DNA of 64,000 nt, taken from assembly GCA_963732095.1 (NCBI GenBank), contig CAVSZA010000054.1, forward strand, positions 186,001-250,000, given 5' to 3'. The notes beneath the pieces are model-generated. The model did not search any database, was not told the DNA's origin, and was given only the letters and a program-made list of their open reading frames with translations. Shown here piece by piece: positions 46,109 to 55,242 of the stretch (the stretch's first letter is position 1; each line of letters begins with the position of its first letter). This DNA comes from AP-15 sp963732095. GTDB lineage: Bacteria > Pseudomonadota > Alphaproteobacteria > ATCC43930 > CGMCC-115725. The position numbers and the translations under genes were made by a program.

Positions 46109-47479
46109 TTAGGAGATCGGGTATTTGGCGAAGATCTCCTCGATCCGCTTGAACGCCTTCTCCGCTGACGCCTGCGGCACTGCTCCGTCCTTCATAATCT
46201 CGGCCCAGGCGGTCTGCCAGACATGCTCGTTCTCCACCTGTGCGTAGGCCGGGTTGAACACCCAGAAATTCGGTACGGTGGGGCTGAGCAAGGTCTGCGT
46301 AATGTAGGCCACGCGGTGCGGATCCTCGGGGTCGAGCCACCACGGGTCAGTTTTGGCGATCGAAGGCATCGCTGGTCCCCTGCGCCCGAGCCCGGTTTTA
46401 AGGTATTCGTTGCAGACTTTCGGCTGGATCAGGTACTTGAGGAAGTCCTTGGCCGCCGCGGCGTTCTTGGCAGCCTGTGGGATCAACCCGCATAGGCAGT
46501 CAACCTTGCTTGGCACCGGCTTGCCATCGTTGCTGAGTGCCAGGCCCGTTGTCACGATGTCGTTATAATCCTGCTGGTTCTTGATGATGGCGACCTCGGT
46601 CGAGAGCGAACCATCGAGATCCATGGCGATTTGCCTGGCGTGGAAGGCGTTGTTGTCGTCGGCGTCGTTCCAATTGATCGCGCCCGGCGGCACAAATCCT
46701 TCTTTATATGCGGTGGTCGGATAAGTCAGCGCCTTGAGCGCCGCTTCGCGCACCTGCGGATCGTCGAGGTGCAATTTGCCATCCTTGGTGACGATGTTTT
46801 GGCCGCCATAGGCGATAAGGAAATAGTTGAAGAAATTGTTTGGGTCACCCCCATTGGTCGTTACTTGAAACCCCAGGCCATAGACGTGCCGTTCGCCCTG
46901 CCCACGCAGCTTTTTCTGCACATCTTTAAAGAAATCATAGTAGGCATCCCAAGTCTTGGGGATGTCCTCGATTTTATAGCCTGCCTTTTCGACCAACGAC
47001 CGCCAGATGTGGTTGGTGAAGGCATCGATGGTAAAGGGCACCCCATAGAAGCTGCGCTTCTTCGCGACGTTGTTGTAGCAGTAGGCCGTGAGCAGCGCCG
47101 TCTCGGAGTACTCCTCGCGTTGCGTCTCGACGACATCGCTTACATCGACAAGCTTGTCGTCCCAGGCGAACAGCGCAAGGACCTCACCGGGCGTGTTCTG
47201 GATTACATCTGGCACGACACCGCTGGTGATCGCCGAGACGATTTTCTGGCGCATCGGGGCATAGGGGATGATGCTGTAGTCGATCGTGTTGCCGCTGGCC
47301 TTTTGGTAATCCGTAACGAGCTTCTTGAACCCTATGTCCTCTTCCTGGGCGAAGCCTTGTACCCACCACACCTCGGCAGTCGTTGCCGCGGAATTGGCAA
47401 TATAAGGGCGCGCCAGCGTCCCGGCGGCGGCGAGCCCGAGCGAGCCGCGAAGCACTGAGCGCCTGGTAAATTTCGGCAT
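46109..47479 (-). CDS. Tat-type extracellular solute-binding protein, array copy 1
   Basis: About 456 aa from ATG 47479 behind GGAAGGTGAAAG. Tat signal KFTRRSVLRGSLGLAAAG; mature VWWVQGFAQEEDIGFKKLV. The end EKAFKRIEEIFAKYPIS is shared by all copies. It is the first intact member of the array; only 17 bases separate its stop from the start of copy 2. Confidence 0.9.
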   Translation of the reverse strand: MPKFTRRSVLRGSLGLAAAGTLARPYIANSAATTAEVWWVQGFAQEEDIGFKKLVTDYQKASGNTIDYSIIPYAPMRQKIVSAITSGVVPDVIQNTPGEVLALFAWDDKLVDVSDVVETQREEYSETALLTAYCYNNVAKKRSFYGVPFTIDAFTNHIWRSLVEKAGYKIEDIPKTWDAYYDFFKDVQKKLRGQGERHVYGLGFQVTTNGGDPNNFFNYFLIAYGGQNIVTKDGKLHLDDPQVREAALKALTYPTTAYKEGFVPPGAINWNDADDNNAFHARQIAMDLDGSLSTEVAIIKNQQDYNDIVTTGLALSNDGKPVPSKVDCLCGLIPQAAKNAAAAKDFLKYLIQPKVCNEYLKTGLGRRGPAMPSIAKTDPWWLDPEDPHRVAYITQTLLSPTVPNFWVFNPAYAQVENEHVWQTAWAEIMKDGAVPQASAEKAFKRIEEIFAKYPIS

Positions 47480-47612
47480 ATCTTTCACCTTCCCGATCGC
47501 ACCGCTGCCGGGCACTATAGACCGGCAACGGGTCCGGCTTAAAGGCTGGAACCGGGTGGGGGTTGCGGACGCGAGGACACAGCCGGGCGGGAAGCGCGCC
47601 CGGGATCTTCGA

Positions 47613-47815
47613 TCAGGACTGCTCGATCCGGTATTTCGAGAAAATTCCCGCGACCCGCTTGAATGCCTTTTCCACTGCCGCTTCAGGGCTCATTTCCACC
47701 CTGCATGATAGTCGTCCACCCCGTGCTTCAGATATGTTCGTTCTGCACCTGGCGTAAGCCGGGTTGAATGAATAAGACTGCGCGACCGTCGGACTGAGCA
47801 GACCTTGGCGGGTCT
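47613..47815 (-). pseudogene. C-terminal remnant of a fifth solute-binding protein copy
   Basis: About 65 codons: GLLSPTVAQSYSFNPAYA, a frameshifted stretch, then EMSPEAAVEKAFKRVAGIFSKYRIEQS and a stop. These match the last segment of the four intact copies. Everything upstream is replaced by the phosphatase gene at 47820, so this is the tail of a lost array member. Confidence 0.75.
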
Positions 47816-47819
47816 AGGC

Positions 47820-48458
47820 TCACCGCGGAGGCTGGTTCACTCGCACAACGCGCCAGCCGTGACCCATGCCGGGCCCGTCGATCCGGTCGATGCGCGTGAT
47901 CGCGCAATTCTCGATCGTGAAGGCGAGCGCGGCTTCGGGGTCAAGGTCGAGCGCCAAGGCCAGTGCGGCGCGGATCGTGCCGCCATGCGCGACGGCGATG
48001 ATGTCGCGTCCGGGATGTGTCTCGACCAGCCGGTGAATAGCCCGCGACACCCGCTCGATGACGGCGACGAAGCTCTCGCCGCCGGGTGGGGTTTCGTGGG
48101 CGGGCGCGTGCCAGAAGCGGTGGAAATCGCCGGCACGCGACTCCTGCAGTTCCTCATAGGTAAGGCCCTGCCACTCGCCGAAATCCTGTTCGGCGAGTTC
48201 CGCCATCGCGATCACCCCGGGGCCGGGGATCGGCTGCGGTCCCGGGAGACCGGCGCGGACGATTGCCGCCGCGGTCTCGTGGGTGCGCCGCAGGTTGCTC
48301 GTCACCCAGATTGCGCTGCGCGGCAGCTTTTCCGCGAGGCCGGTAAACAACGCCGTTTCGGAACAGTCGCAGGAGAGATCGATCTGGCCGTAGATCCGCC
48401 CGCCATGCGCTACCGGCGCATGCCGCACCCACCAGAAGCTGGTCGTAATTTGAGTCAT
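47820..48458 (-). CDS. histidine phosphatase family protein
   Basis: A 212-aa phosphoglycerate-mutase-like protein. The catalytic His is in WWVRHAPVAHGG (RHA instead of the usual RHG), followed by LRRTHETAAAIV (the second Arg), DFGEWQGLTYEEL (Glu) and IAVAHGGTIRAAL (second His). CobC-type alpha-ribazole phosphatases look alike, but no cobalamin operon is adjacent. Confidence 0.88.
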   Translation of the reverse strand: MTQITTSFWWVRHAPVAHGGRIYGQIDLSCDCSETALFTGLAEKLPRSAIWVTSNLRRTHETAAAIVRAGLPGPQPIPGPGVIAMAELAEQDFGEWQGLTYEELQESRAGDFHRFWHAPAHETPPGGESFVAVIERVSRAIHRLVETHPGRDIIAVAHGGTIRAALALALDLDPEAALAFTIENCAITRIDRIDGPGMGHGWRVVRVNQPPR

Positions 48459-48547
48459 GGTTTTCTACTACAGCGTCGTTGCCCAGGGGTGGCGGCCGGG
48501 ATAACGTCAAGGCGGGCAATCCGCATAGCTATAGGGAGACAACACCT

Positions 48548-49489
48548 ATGTCGACGTTGATCCTCGGTGGGACCGGCTTTATCGGGCGGCGGCTCGTGCC
48601 GCTACTGGCGCAGCGCGGTGAGGAAGTCGTGTGCATGGACCTCAACCCCGGCACGGCGTCCTACGGGCAACTGGGTAACCAAGTCCGTGTCGTGCGCGGC
48701 GACGTCACGCAGTTCGATGATGTCATGGCGGTCACCGTCGCGGCCAAACCGTCGCGCGTCGTCAATCTTGCCTATTTTCTCGGCAGCGAGCACGCCCCGC
48801 ATGTCGCGACCAAGCTCAACATCGTCGGCATGGACAATTGTTTCGAGGCGGCGCGCCTCTGCAAGGTCAACAGGGTGGTGTTCGCGAGCTCGCTGGCGGT
48901 CAGCGGCGAGCAGCATTTCTACGGCGACCGCGTGGTTACCGAGGACGATTTCCGTCACGGCCACGTCCAATATGCGATGCACAAGATCTTCAACGAATGG
49001 CAGGCGCAGGACTACCGCGAGAAATACGGTATGGAGATCACTGCGATCCGCCCCGCCAACGTCACCGGCCCCGACAAGATCGTCGGCTCGGTCGACCACG
49101 TCAAATGCATCACCTTCCCGGCGCGCGGCGAGGCGATCTCGTTCCCGTACAAGGACGCGATGCGCTGCCCGGTCCATGTCGACGATATCGCCGAGGTGTT
49201 CGCCCGGGTGTTACTGACCGACAAGCCGCAGCACGCGGTCTACAATACCGGCGGCACCGCGATCAGCCTCGGCGACCTCGCCACTCTCGTGCGCGAGTTC
49301 CTGCCCGACGCGCAGATCAGCTTCGAGCACGAGACCGGCGGCAAACAGACCTCCGGCAATTACTTGATCGACAACACCCGGCTGATCCAGGAATTCGGGC
49401 TGCAATATCTGCCCTACCGGCAGCGCGTATTGCAGATCATCAACGACACCCGCCGCGAAGCCGCCCTGCCCCCCGTCGCCGAGCGCTAA
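48548..49489 (+). CDS. NAD-dependent epimerase/dehydratase
   Basis: About 313 aa from ATG 48548. The extended-SDR NAD site is STLILGGTGFIGRRLVPLLAQ, and the catalytic Tyr/Lys is QYAMHKIFNEWQAQDYREKYG with AIRPANVTGP following. The protein acts on a nucleotide sugar or related sugar-like substrate in this superfamily; it has no neighbours that fix the substrate. Confidence 0.87.
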   Translation: MSTLILGGTGFIGRRLVPLLAQRGEEVVCMDLNPGTASYGQLGNQVRVVRGDVTQFDDVMAVTVAAKPSRVVNLAYFLGSEHAPHVATKLNIVGMDNCFEAARLCKVNRVVFASSLAVSGEQHFYGDRVVTEDDFRHGHVQYAMHKIFNEWQAQDYREKYGMEITAIRPANVTGPDKIVGSVDHVKCITFPARGEAISFPYKDAMRCPVHVDDIAEVFARVLLTDKPQHAVYNTGGTAISLGDLATLVREFLPDAQISFEHETGGKQTSGNYLIDNTRLIQEFGLQYLPYRQRVLQIINDTRREAALPPVAER

Positions 49490-49551
49490 GACCCGGCACC
49501 GAATCTGCGTTTTCGATAGAGACCGCAGAAGGCAGAGAACAACCCACTCCT

Positions 49552-49634
49552 CGTCATTCCCGCGTAAAGCAAGAATGCAGGGCGTCTTGCTCCTGCGGCC
49601 AATATTCTGGACCCCCGCTTTCGCGGGGTGACGA
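49552..49634. repeat. REP-like palindromic element
   Basis: GTCATTCCCGCG at the left and CCCCGCTTTCGCGGGG (49613-49628) with GTGACG following at the right; related to the two palindromes at 25.8 kb. It lies between the epimerase and MaoC-like genes. Confidence 0.65.
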
Positions 49635-49664
49635 AAGGGTCGCCATCTCAGGAGGATCGATTAT

Positions 49665-50132
49665 ATGGAGACGGTGGGGCTCGGTTTCTGTTTTGAGGAT
49701 TTGCCGGTCGGGCGGCAATTCAAGACGATCGGGCGTACCGTTACCGAGGCCGACATCACCAATTTCGTCAACTGCACCGGCATGGTCGAGGTGTTGTTCA
49801 CCAACCTCGAATTTCTCGCGCACGAATCCGACATCAAACAGCGGCTGGCGCCGGCGGCGCTCGTTTACGCCTTTGCCGAGGGGCTGCTCGTGCAGTCGAC
49901 CATGCAGCACACGGGCTTTGCCTTTCTGCACATGGAGCTCAATGTCGAGAACCCGGTCTTCGCCGGCGACACCATCCATGCCCGATGCGAGGTCATCGAG
50001 GCGCGCCGCAGTAAGAGCCGCCCCGACCGCGGTCTCGTGCGCACCCGCATCCGCGTCGTTAAACAGGACGGCACGGTGGTATTGACCTACACGCCCTTGC
50101 GCATGCTCAAGTGCCGCGAACTCACGGCCTAG
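49665..50132 (+). CDS. MaoC-like acyl dehydratase (hot-dog fold)
   Basis: A 155-aa protein. The N-terminus FEDLPVGRQFKTIGRTVTEADITNFVN and the C-terminal HMELNVENPVFAGDTIHARCEV are the MaoC dehydratase pattern, but the catalytic Asp/His hydratase motif is not clear in this short form. Activity as an enoyl-CoA hydratase or a related thioester-binding role is inferred from family only. Confidence 0.82.
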   Translation: METVGLGFCFEDLPVGRQFKTIGRTVTEADITNFVNCTGMVEVLFTNLEFLAHESDIKQRLAPAALVYAFAEGLLVQSTMQHTGFAFLHMELNVENPVFAGDTIHARCEVIEARRSKSRPDRGLVRTRIRVVKQDGTVVLTYTPLRMLKCRELTA

Positions 50133-51165
50133 TAACTTTGCGGATGCGGTGGTTGTTGGTGTCACCGATATAGATCGAGCCGTCGGCGGATACCACTGCG
50201 CCGTGCGGCCGGTCGAGCGCCGCGGCGCGGGCGGGGCCGCCGTCGCCGTCGCCGCCTTGCCGGCCGCGGCCGGCGATCGTGGCGACTGTTCGGGTGCGCA
50301 GGTTGACCCGGCGGATCGCGTGGTTTTCGGTATCGACGATCAAAAGATTGCCTTCGCGGTCGATCGCCAATTCCTTTGGTGCATCGAAGACCGCCCTCAG
50401 AGCCGGCCCATTATCTCCGCCATAGCCCCTTTCCCCGGTGCCGGCGATTGTGGTGATGTTGCCGCTTTGCGGATCGACCGCGCGCAAGGTGCTGCCCTGC
50501 CGCTCGAGGATATAGACGGTTCCGTCGGCTGCGGCTTTGACGGCGCGGGCGCCGTAAATGCCGGCGGCTGTCGCCGGACCGCTGTCGCCGCTGTGTTCGG
50601 GCTCGCCGGTGCCGGCAAAGGTCCAGGCTATCCCCGAGGCGAGATCGACGACCCGCACGCGGTGGTCCGCGACGTCGGCGATAAACAGCCGGTTCTGCGC
50701 CGGGTCCAGCGCCACGCCGTTCGGCTCGACCATGCCCGCGCGCGAAGCCGGTCCATCGTCGCCGCCGAACCCGGAAGAGCCGTTGCCGACACAGGTCGTG
50801 ACGATGCCCGAGTTGCCGTCGATCCGCCGAACACAATGATTATGCCGGTCGGCGACATAGATGTTTCCGGCCTTGTCGACCGCGATGCCGTAGGGCTCGT
50901 TGAAGCGGGCATGCCCGGCGGGACCGCCATCCCCGGAATAACCGGCCTCGCCGCAGCCTGCGCAGGTCGTGATCACACCCGTGCGCGCGTCGACGCGCCG
51001 GATGCAATGGTTGAAGGTATCGGAAAAATAGAGGTTGCCGTATGCATCGAACCCGACGTCGAACGGGCCGTTCAGCAGGGCTCGCGCCGCCGGCCCGCCA
51101 TCGCCGGCATAGCCTTTTTCGCCGGTTCCCACCGCTGTCGTGATGATCCAGGACTGCTCCGGCAT
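50122..51165 (-). CDS. NHL-repeat beta-propeller protein
   Basis: A 347-aa protein made of six NHL-type repeats of about 55 residues (for example GDGGPAARALLNGPFDVGFD, GGPAGHARFNEPYGIAVD, DDGPASRAGMVEPNGVALD). Each carries the GxxxPxGIAxD-type strand signature. The N-terminus has no signal peptide, so it may be cytoplasmic or lack a proper start. Ligand unknown. It overlaps the MaoC-like gene's end by 11 bases, convergent. Confidence 0.85.
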   Translation of the reverse strand: MPEQSWIITTAVGTGEKGYAGDGGPAARALLNGPFDVGFDAYGNLYFSDTFNHCIRRVDARTGVITTCAGCGEAGYSGDGGPAGHARFNEPYGIAVDKAGNIYVADRHNHCVRRIDGNSGIVTTCVGNGSSGFGGDDGPASRAGMVEPNGVALDPAQNRLFIADVADHRVRVVDLASGIAWTFAGTGEPEHSGDSGPATAAGIYGARAVKAAADGTVYILERQGSTLRAVDPQSGNITTIAGTGERGYGGDNGPALRAVFDAPKELAIDREGNLLIVDTENHAIRRVNLRTRTVATIAGRGRQGGDGDGGPARAAALDRPHGAVVSADGSIYIGDTNNHRIRKVTRP

Positions 51166-51290
51166 CGGCTCGAGAACTCCCGCTCTGCGTCGGCCGATCT
51201 TAGCACTGCCGAGGGGGCGCTCAAGCCACGGGAAAACGGCTGTCCCGCGATGCTCTTTCCGGGTCCCCGACCGGCGAGGTAGAATTGTGC

Positions 51291-51917
51291 ATGTTTACTC
51301 CTCGCATCTCGCTTCGCCGCAAGTTGGCCGCCGTCGCGTTGCTGGCGGCGGCGCTGATCGTGCTCGGGGTAGCTCCACCCGAGCATTCGGATATCACTTC
51401 GCTCACCGGGCAATTGCTGATCGCGGCACCGACGATCGGTGACCCGCGTTTTGCTCACACCGTCATTCTGATGGTACGGCACGACAAGGAGGGCGCCTTG
51501 GGGATCGTGATAAACCGCCCGGTCGGCGAGCGCTCGATTGCGGCCCTGCTGGAGGCGACTGGTCATGATGACCCCGGCGTAGCGGGCATCGTGCGCGTCT
51601 TCGCCGGCGGCCCGGTGCAGCCGGAACTTGGCTTTGTCCTCCACAGCGCCGAATATCGGCGCGCCGAGACCGTCGATGTCGACGGCCGCGTGGCGATGAC
51701 TGCGAGCCGTCAGGTCTTGCTCGACATCGCCCATGGTCAGGGTCCCGAGAAGAGCCTCTTCGCGCTCGGCTATGCCGGCTGGGGACCCGGCCAGCTCGAG
51801 GGCGAACTGGCGCGTCACAGTTGGTTCACCACTCCCGAGGAGCTGAAGCTCGTCTTCGACGACGACCGCGAGAACTTGTGGGAGGATGCAATGGCGCGCC
51901 GGACCCGGGAACTCTAG
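51291..51917 (+). CDS. YqgE/AlgH family protein with N-terminal membrane or signal segment
   Basis: A protein of about 208 aa. YqgE motifs: LTGQLLIAAPTIGDPRFAHTVILM, GALGIVINRPV, VFAGGPVQPELGFVLHS and ALGYAGWGPGQLEGELA. Most YqgE proteins lack a signal, but here a hydrophobic stretch KLAAVALLAAALIVLG precedes the domain, so this copy may be exported or anchored. I start at ATG 51291. AlgH/YqgE has no settled biochemical role. Confidence 0.85.
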   Translation: MFTPRISLRRKLAAVALLAAALIVLGVAPPEHSDITSLTGQLLIAAPTIGDPRFAHTVILMVRHDKEGALGIVINRPVGERSIAALLEATGHDDPGVAGIVRVFAGGPVQPELGFVLHSAEYRRAETVDVDGRVAMTASRQVLLDIAHGQGPEKSLFALGYAGWGPGQLEGELARHSWFTTPEELKLVFDDDRENLWEDAMARRTREL

Positions 51918-51939
51918 CCACCAAAAGGAGAGTTGGTCG

Positions 51940-52890
51940 ATGTCGCAGCATCACGAATTGCGGGCGAGCCCGGAGACCTGTCACTGGGGGTTTTTCGATG
52001 CCGGGCTGAAGCCGGTGCTGGCCGTCGCGTCAGGCGATACGGTGACCGTGGATTGCGTATCCGGCGGGCCCGATGTGCTGCCACCGGAAGGCAAATTCGA
52101 AATTCTAGCCGACCACCTGGCGATTCAGCGCGCGCTCGAGCCGCGCCTTGGCGCGCATATCCTCACCGGACCGATCGCGGTCGAGGGCGCCGAGCCGGGT
52201 GATGTGCTCGAGATCCAGATCCTCTCGATCGATCCCCGGCAAAATTGGGGGTACACGCGCATCAGGCCGCTCTCCGGCACCCTGCCGGAGGATTTTCCGA
52301 TCCGGCGGATCTGGCACACCGCGATCGACCGCCAGCGCGGGATCGCCACCGTCCCCTGGGGTGCGGAGATCGAGCTGGCGCCGTTTTTCGGGGTTATGGG
52401 GGTGGCGCCGCCGCCGGTTTATGGCGCGGTGACCTCGATCGTGCCGCGCGAGTTCGGCGGCAACATGGATTTGAAGGAACTGGTCGCCGGCACGACCCTG
52501 TATCTACCGGTGTGGGCGCCGGGGGCGTTGTTTTCCGCCGGCGACGGCCACGGCGTCCAGGGCGACGGCGAGGTCTGTGTGACGGCACTGGAAACCGCGC
52601 TCTGCGGTACCTTTCGTCTGGTGCTGCGCAAAGACCTGAAATTCGACCTCCCGCGCGCCGAGACGCCGTCGCACCACATCACGATGGGCTTCAACGAGGA
52701 CCTCGACGACGCCGCAAAGACGGCGTTGCGCGAGATGATCACGCTGATCGGCGAGCGCCTCGGCCTCTCGCCGGAAGACGCCTACATGTTCTGCAGCCTT
52801 GCCGTCGACATGCGCGTGACCCAATTGGTGGACGGCAACAAGGGCATCCACGCGATGCTGCCGAAGCGCTACGCGAACCGGCCGAATTAA
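51940..52890 (+). CDS. acetamidase/formamidase family protein
   Basis: About 316 aa from ATG 51940 (behind AAAAGGAGAG). The FmdA_AmdA signatures are LTGPIAVEGAEPGDVLEIQI, VPPREFGGNMDLKEL-like and PGALFSAGDGHGVQGDGEV; the latter carries the metal-site residues. Members hydrolyse small amides to acid and ammonia. It sits 22 bases after the YqgE gene. Confidence 0.87.
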   Translation: MSQHHELRASPETCHWGFFDAGLKPVLAVASGDTVTVDCVSGGPDVLPPEGKFEILADHLAIQRALEPRLGAHILTGPIAVEGAEPGDVLEIQILSIDPRQNWGYTRIRPLSGTLPEDFPIRRIWHTAIDRQRGIATVPWGAEIELAPFFGVMGVAPPPVYGAVTSIVPREFGGNMDLKELVAGTTLYLPVWAPGALFSAGDGHGVQGDGEVCVTALETALCGTFRLVLRKDLKFDLPRAETPSHHITMGFNEDLDDAAKTALREMITLIGERLGLSPEDAYMFCSLAVDMRVTQLVDGNKGIHAMLPKRYANRPN

Positions 52891-52964
52891 AAAGCAAGCG
52901 GCGGATAGAGCTAGACACTCCTCTCCTCCATCTTGGAGCTCATCGATATGCGGAGGAGGTGAAC

Positions 52965-54041
52965 ATGTTGGACTTCGAGCAATGCTGGGCGGCGCTCGAG
53001 CGGCGCGACGCCGGCGCGGATGTCCGGTTCTTTTACGGTGTCCGCACGACTGGGGTCTATTGCCGGGCGGGCTGCACATCGCGGCTGCCGCTGCGCAAGA
53101 ACACGATGTTCTTTGAGACGCCGACAGCGGCCGAGGCGGCGGGATTGCGGCCTTGCAAGCGCTGCCGGCCGACTGACGGCACCTCTGCTTCGCGGCATGT
53201 CGCGGCGGTCGAGAGGGCGTGCGCGTTGTTGCGGAACAGCGATGCCATCCCGAGCCTCGCCGAGCTCGCCGACGCCGCGGGAATCAGCCCCTTTCATTTC
53301 CACCGGGTGTTCAAGCAGATCACCGGCGCAACGCCGCGTGACTACGCGCGGACCCACCGGCTCGGCCGTCTCGCCGACAAGCTCGAGACCGGTCAGCCGG
53401 TCACCGAGGCGATCTATGCGTCGGGGTTCGGCTCGAGCTCGCGCGCCTATGACTCGGCTCCGGCAGGGCTGGGCATGACACCCGGCGCGCGGCGGCGCGG
53501 TGGTGCCGGCCAGACGATCCGCTTTGTCACGGTCGAGACCCCGCTCGGCTGGGCATTGGTGGCCGCCACCGAGCGCGGCATTTGCATGACCGCGCTCGCC
53601 GACAATCGCGAGAGGCTGGAGGCCAATTTGCGGCAACGCTTCCCTGCCGCGGAGCTGATTGCCGAGGATAGCGGGCTCAAGGACTGGGCCAACCGGATCG
53701 TGCGGTTCATCACCGCTCCCGATCGAAATCTCGACCTGCCGCTCGACATCCAGGGCACCGCGTTCCAGGCGCGGGTGTGGCGTGCACTGCAGAAGATCCC
53801 ACTCGGCAAGACCGCCAGCTATACCGAGATCGCCGCGGCGCTCGGCCAGCCAAAAGCAGTCCGGGCCGTCGCGCAGGCTTGCGCCGCGAACAAGCTCGCC
53901 CTGATCGTGCCGTGCCACCGGGTGATCCGCAGCGACGGCGATCTCGGCGGCTATCGTTGGGGAGTGGAGCGCAAGCGAGAGCTGCTCGCGCGGGAGCGCG
54001 CCGCTGTCGCGTCGGAGCCGACCGATGAGGCGGCAGCCTAG
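52965..54041 (+). CDS. ada: Ada: methylphosphotriester/O6-methylguanine-DNA methyltransferase and regulator
   Basis: 358 aa from ATG 52965 behind GGAGGAGGT. The N-Ada zinc site has four Cys (33, 37, 64, 67 in TGVYCRAGCTSRL and PCKRCRPT), the first of which is methylated by phosphotriesters. An AraC-type helix-turn-helix (ISPFHFHRVFKQITGATPRDYARTH) lies at about 90-180, and the C-terminal methyltransferase has the PCHR acceptor (Cys about 317) in IVPCHRVIRSDGDLGGYRWG. Methylated Ada should activate its own operon. The next gene overlaps it by 17 bases. Confidence 0.93.
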   Translation: MLDFEQCWAALERRDAGADVRFFYGVRTTGVYCRAGCTSRLPLRKNTMFFETPTAAEAAGLRPCKRCRPTDGTSASRHVAAVERACALLRNSDAIPSLAELADAAGISPFHFHRVFKQITGATPRDYARTHRLGRLADKLETGQPVTEAIYASGFGSSSRAYDSAPAGLGMTPGARRRGGAGQTIRFVTVETPLGWALVAATERGICMTALADNRERLEANLRQRFPAAELIAEDSGLKDWANRIVRFITAPDRNLDLPLDIQGTAFQARVWRALQKIPLGKTASYTEIAAALGQPKAVRAVAQACAANKLALIVPCHRVIRSDGDLGGYRWGVERKRELLARERAAVASEPTDEAAA

Positions 54042-54744
54042 CGCGAAACCCGCCGCCGATCCGATCGAATGGCGGGAAGTCGCCGGATCGCTCGATGAGC
54101 GGGGTTACGCGATCTGCCCGCAATTACTGACCAGGGGAGAGTGCTGCGAAATCGCCGCGCTCTACCCCCGGGAGGAGGTTTTTCGCAGTCGGGTGATCAT
54201 GCAGCGTCACGCTTTCGGCCGCGGCGAGTATCAGTATTTCAATTATCCTCTGCCCGGCGCCGTCGAGGCATTGCGCCAGGCGATCTACCCGCTTCTCGCG
54301 CCGATCGCCAACCGCTGGCGGGAACGGCTCAACGAGGAGGCGCGGTTCCCCCCGTCGCTCGCCGCCTATCTCGAGCAATGCCACAAAGCCGGCCAGAAGC
54401 GCCCGACGCCGCTCCTGCTCAAATACGGTCCCGGCGATTACAACTGCCTGCACCAGGACCTCTACGGCGATCTGGTGTTCCCACTGCAATTGACGGTGCT
54501 GCTCAGTGAACCGGAGGAGGACTTCACCGGCGGCGAGTTCCTGCTTGTCGAGCAGCGGCCGCGGGCGCAATCGCGGGGCGAGGTCGTGCCGTTGCAGCAG
54601 GGCGAGGCGGTGATCTTCCCGGTCCACCATCGACCGGTCGAAGGCACCCGCGGCCCTTACCGGGTAACGATGCGCCACGGCGTCAGCCGCCTGCGCTCCG
54701 GCCAGCGTTACACGCTCGGCATCATCTTCCATGATGCCGCGTGA
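54025..54744 (+). CDS. 2-oxoglutarate/Fe(II) oxygenase of the Ada-associated family (PF09859-like)
   Basis: A 239-aa dioxygenase. The iron ligands are HQD (His 143, Asp 145 in NCLHQDLYGDL) and a C-terminal His (about 218 in VTMRHGVSRL). The LSEPEEDFTGGEFLLVEQRPRAQS segment is specific to the family, which is nearly always next to ada and is thought to repair alkylated DNA oxidatively, distinct from AlkB. Translational coupling to ada fits. Confidence 0.85.
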   Translation: MRRQPSAKPAADPIEWREVAGSLDERGYAICPQLLTRGECCEIAALYPREEVFRSRVIMQRHAFGRGEYQYFNYPLPGAVEALRQAIYPLLAPIANRWRERLNEEARFPPSLAAYLEQCHKAGQKRPTPLLLKYGPGDYNCLHQDLYGDLVFPLQLTVLLSEPEEDFTGGEFLLVEQRPRAQSRGEVVPLQQGEAVIFPVHHRPVEGTRGPYRVTMRHGVSRLRSGQRYTLGIIFHDAA

Positions 54745-54889
54745 ACCCCGTCAGGACCCTCACCCACCAAGCCCGACGGGCTTGGTCCGCCCTCTCCCGC
54801 GATGCTGGAGAGGAGCTTCGAGCTGAATGAATCGGCACCCTCTCCCGCACCATAGGAGAGGGTGCCGAGCGCAGCGAGTTGCCGCGATG
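54745..54889. repeat. repeat-rich intergenic with hairpin
   Basis: Contains CAAGCCC/GGGCTTG arms near 54769 and a perfect 12-bp hairpin GGCACCCTCTCC (54834-54845) / GGAGAGGGTGCC (54855-54866), followed by GAGCGCAGCGAG. No coding sequence is seen. The hairpin can end the ada operon. Confidence 0.6.
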
Positions 54890-55045
54890 TGCCAGGCTCA
54901 GCGGAGCGCGGGGCGCGTCGCCGAGAATAGCTCGATAGGCGACGCCTTGTGGCTGCATGTGCCGCATCGAGGCCGGGACGATCGAGACGCCCTCCCCGGC
55001 AGCGATCAAGTTCAGGGCCGTGGCGACCTCGGATCCCAGCGGACC
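54890..55045 (-). pseudogene. C-terminal fragment of a LysR-type regulator
   Basis: The minus strand encodes GSEVATALNLIAAGEGVSIV, then PASMRHMQPQGVAYRAIL and APRAPLSLAHR, the end of a LysR substrate-binding domain (normally AAGxGVxxVP...). Nothing of its N-terminus or the helix-turn-helix is present; it abuts a signal-peptide-like ORF. Confidence 0.65.
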
Positions 55046-55131
55046 GGGGGATTTGTCTGGGCTTCGGCAGCGCAGAGGTTTGCGCCGGTCGCGAGCATAA
55101 ATGCTGCGCCGGCGAGCAAAAAGGATTTCAT
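55012..55131 (-). CDS. 39-aa ORF with signal peptide, truncated by the LysR junction
   Basis: From ATG 55131 behind GAGGGTC, MKSFLLAGAAFMLATGANLC is a clear Sec signal peptide, cut near AEAQ, followed by TNPPVRWDPRSPRP and a stop. It looks like the start of a secreted protein whose remainder has been replaced by the LysR fragment. Whether it is expressed is open. Confidence 0.4.
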   Translation of the reverse strand: MKSFLLAGAAFMLATGANLCAAEAQTNPPVRWDPRSPRP

Positions 55132-55242
55132 CTGACCCTCAATACTGCGGCGGATTTACCGTCTAACCATGTATTAGATTCCGATCTGGCGCGTTTTATT
55201 CCAATAATCCACACCGCTGGTCTTGATCGGCGACACTTATCT

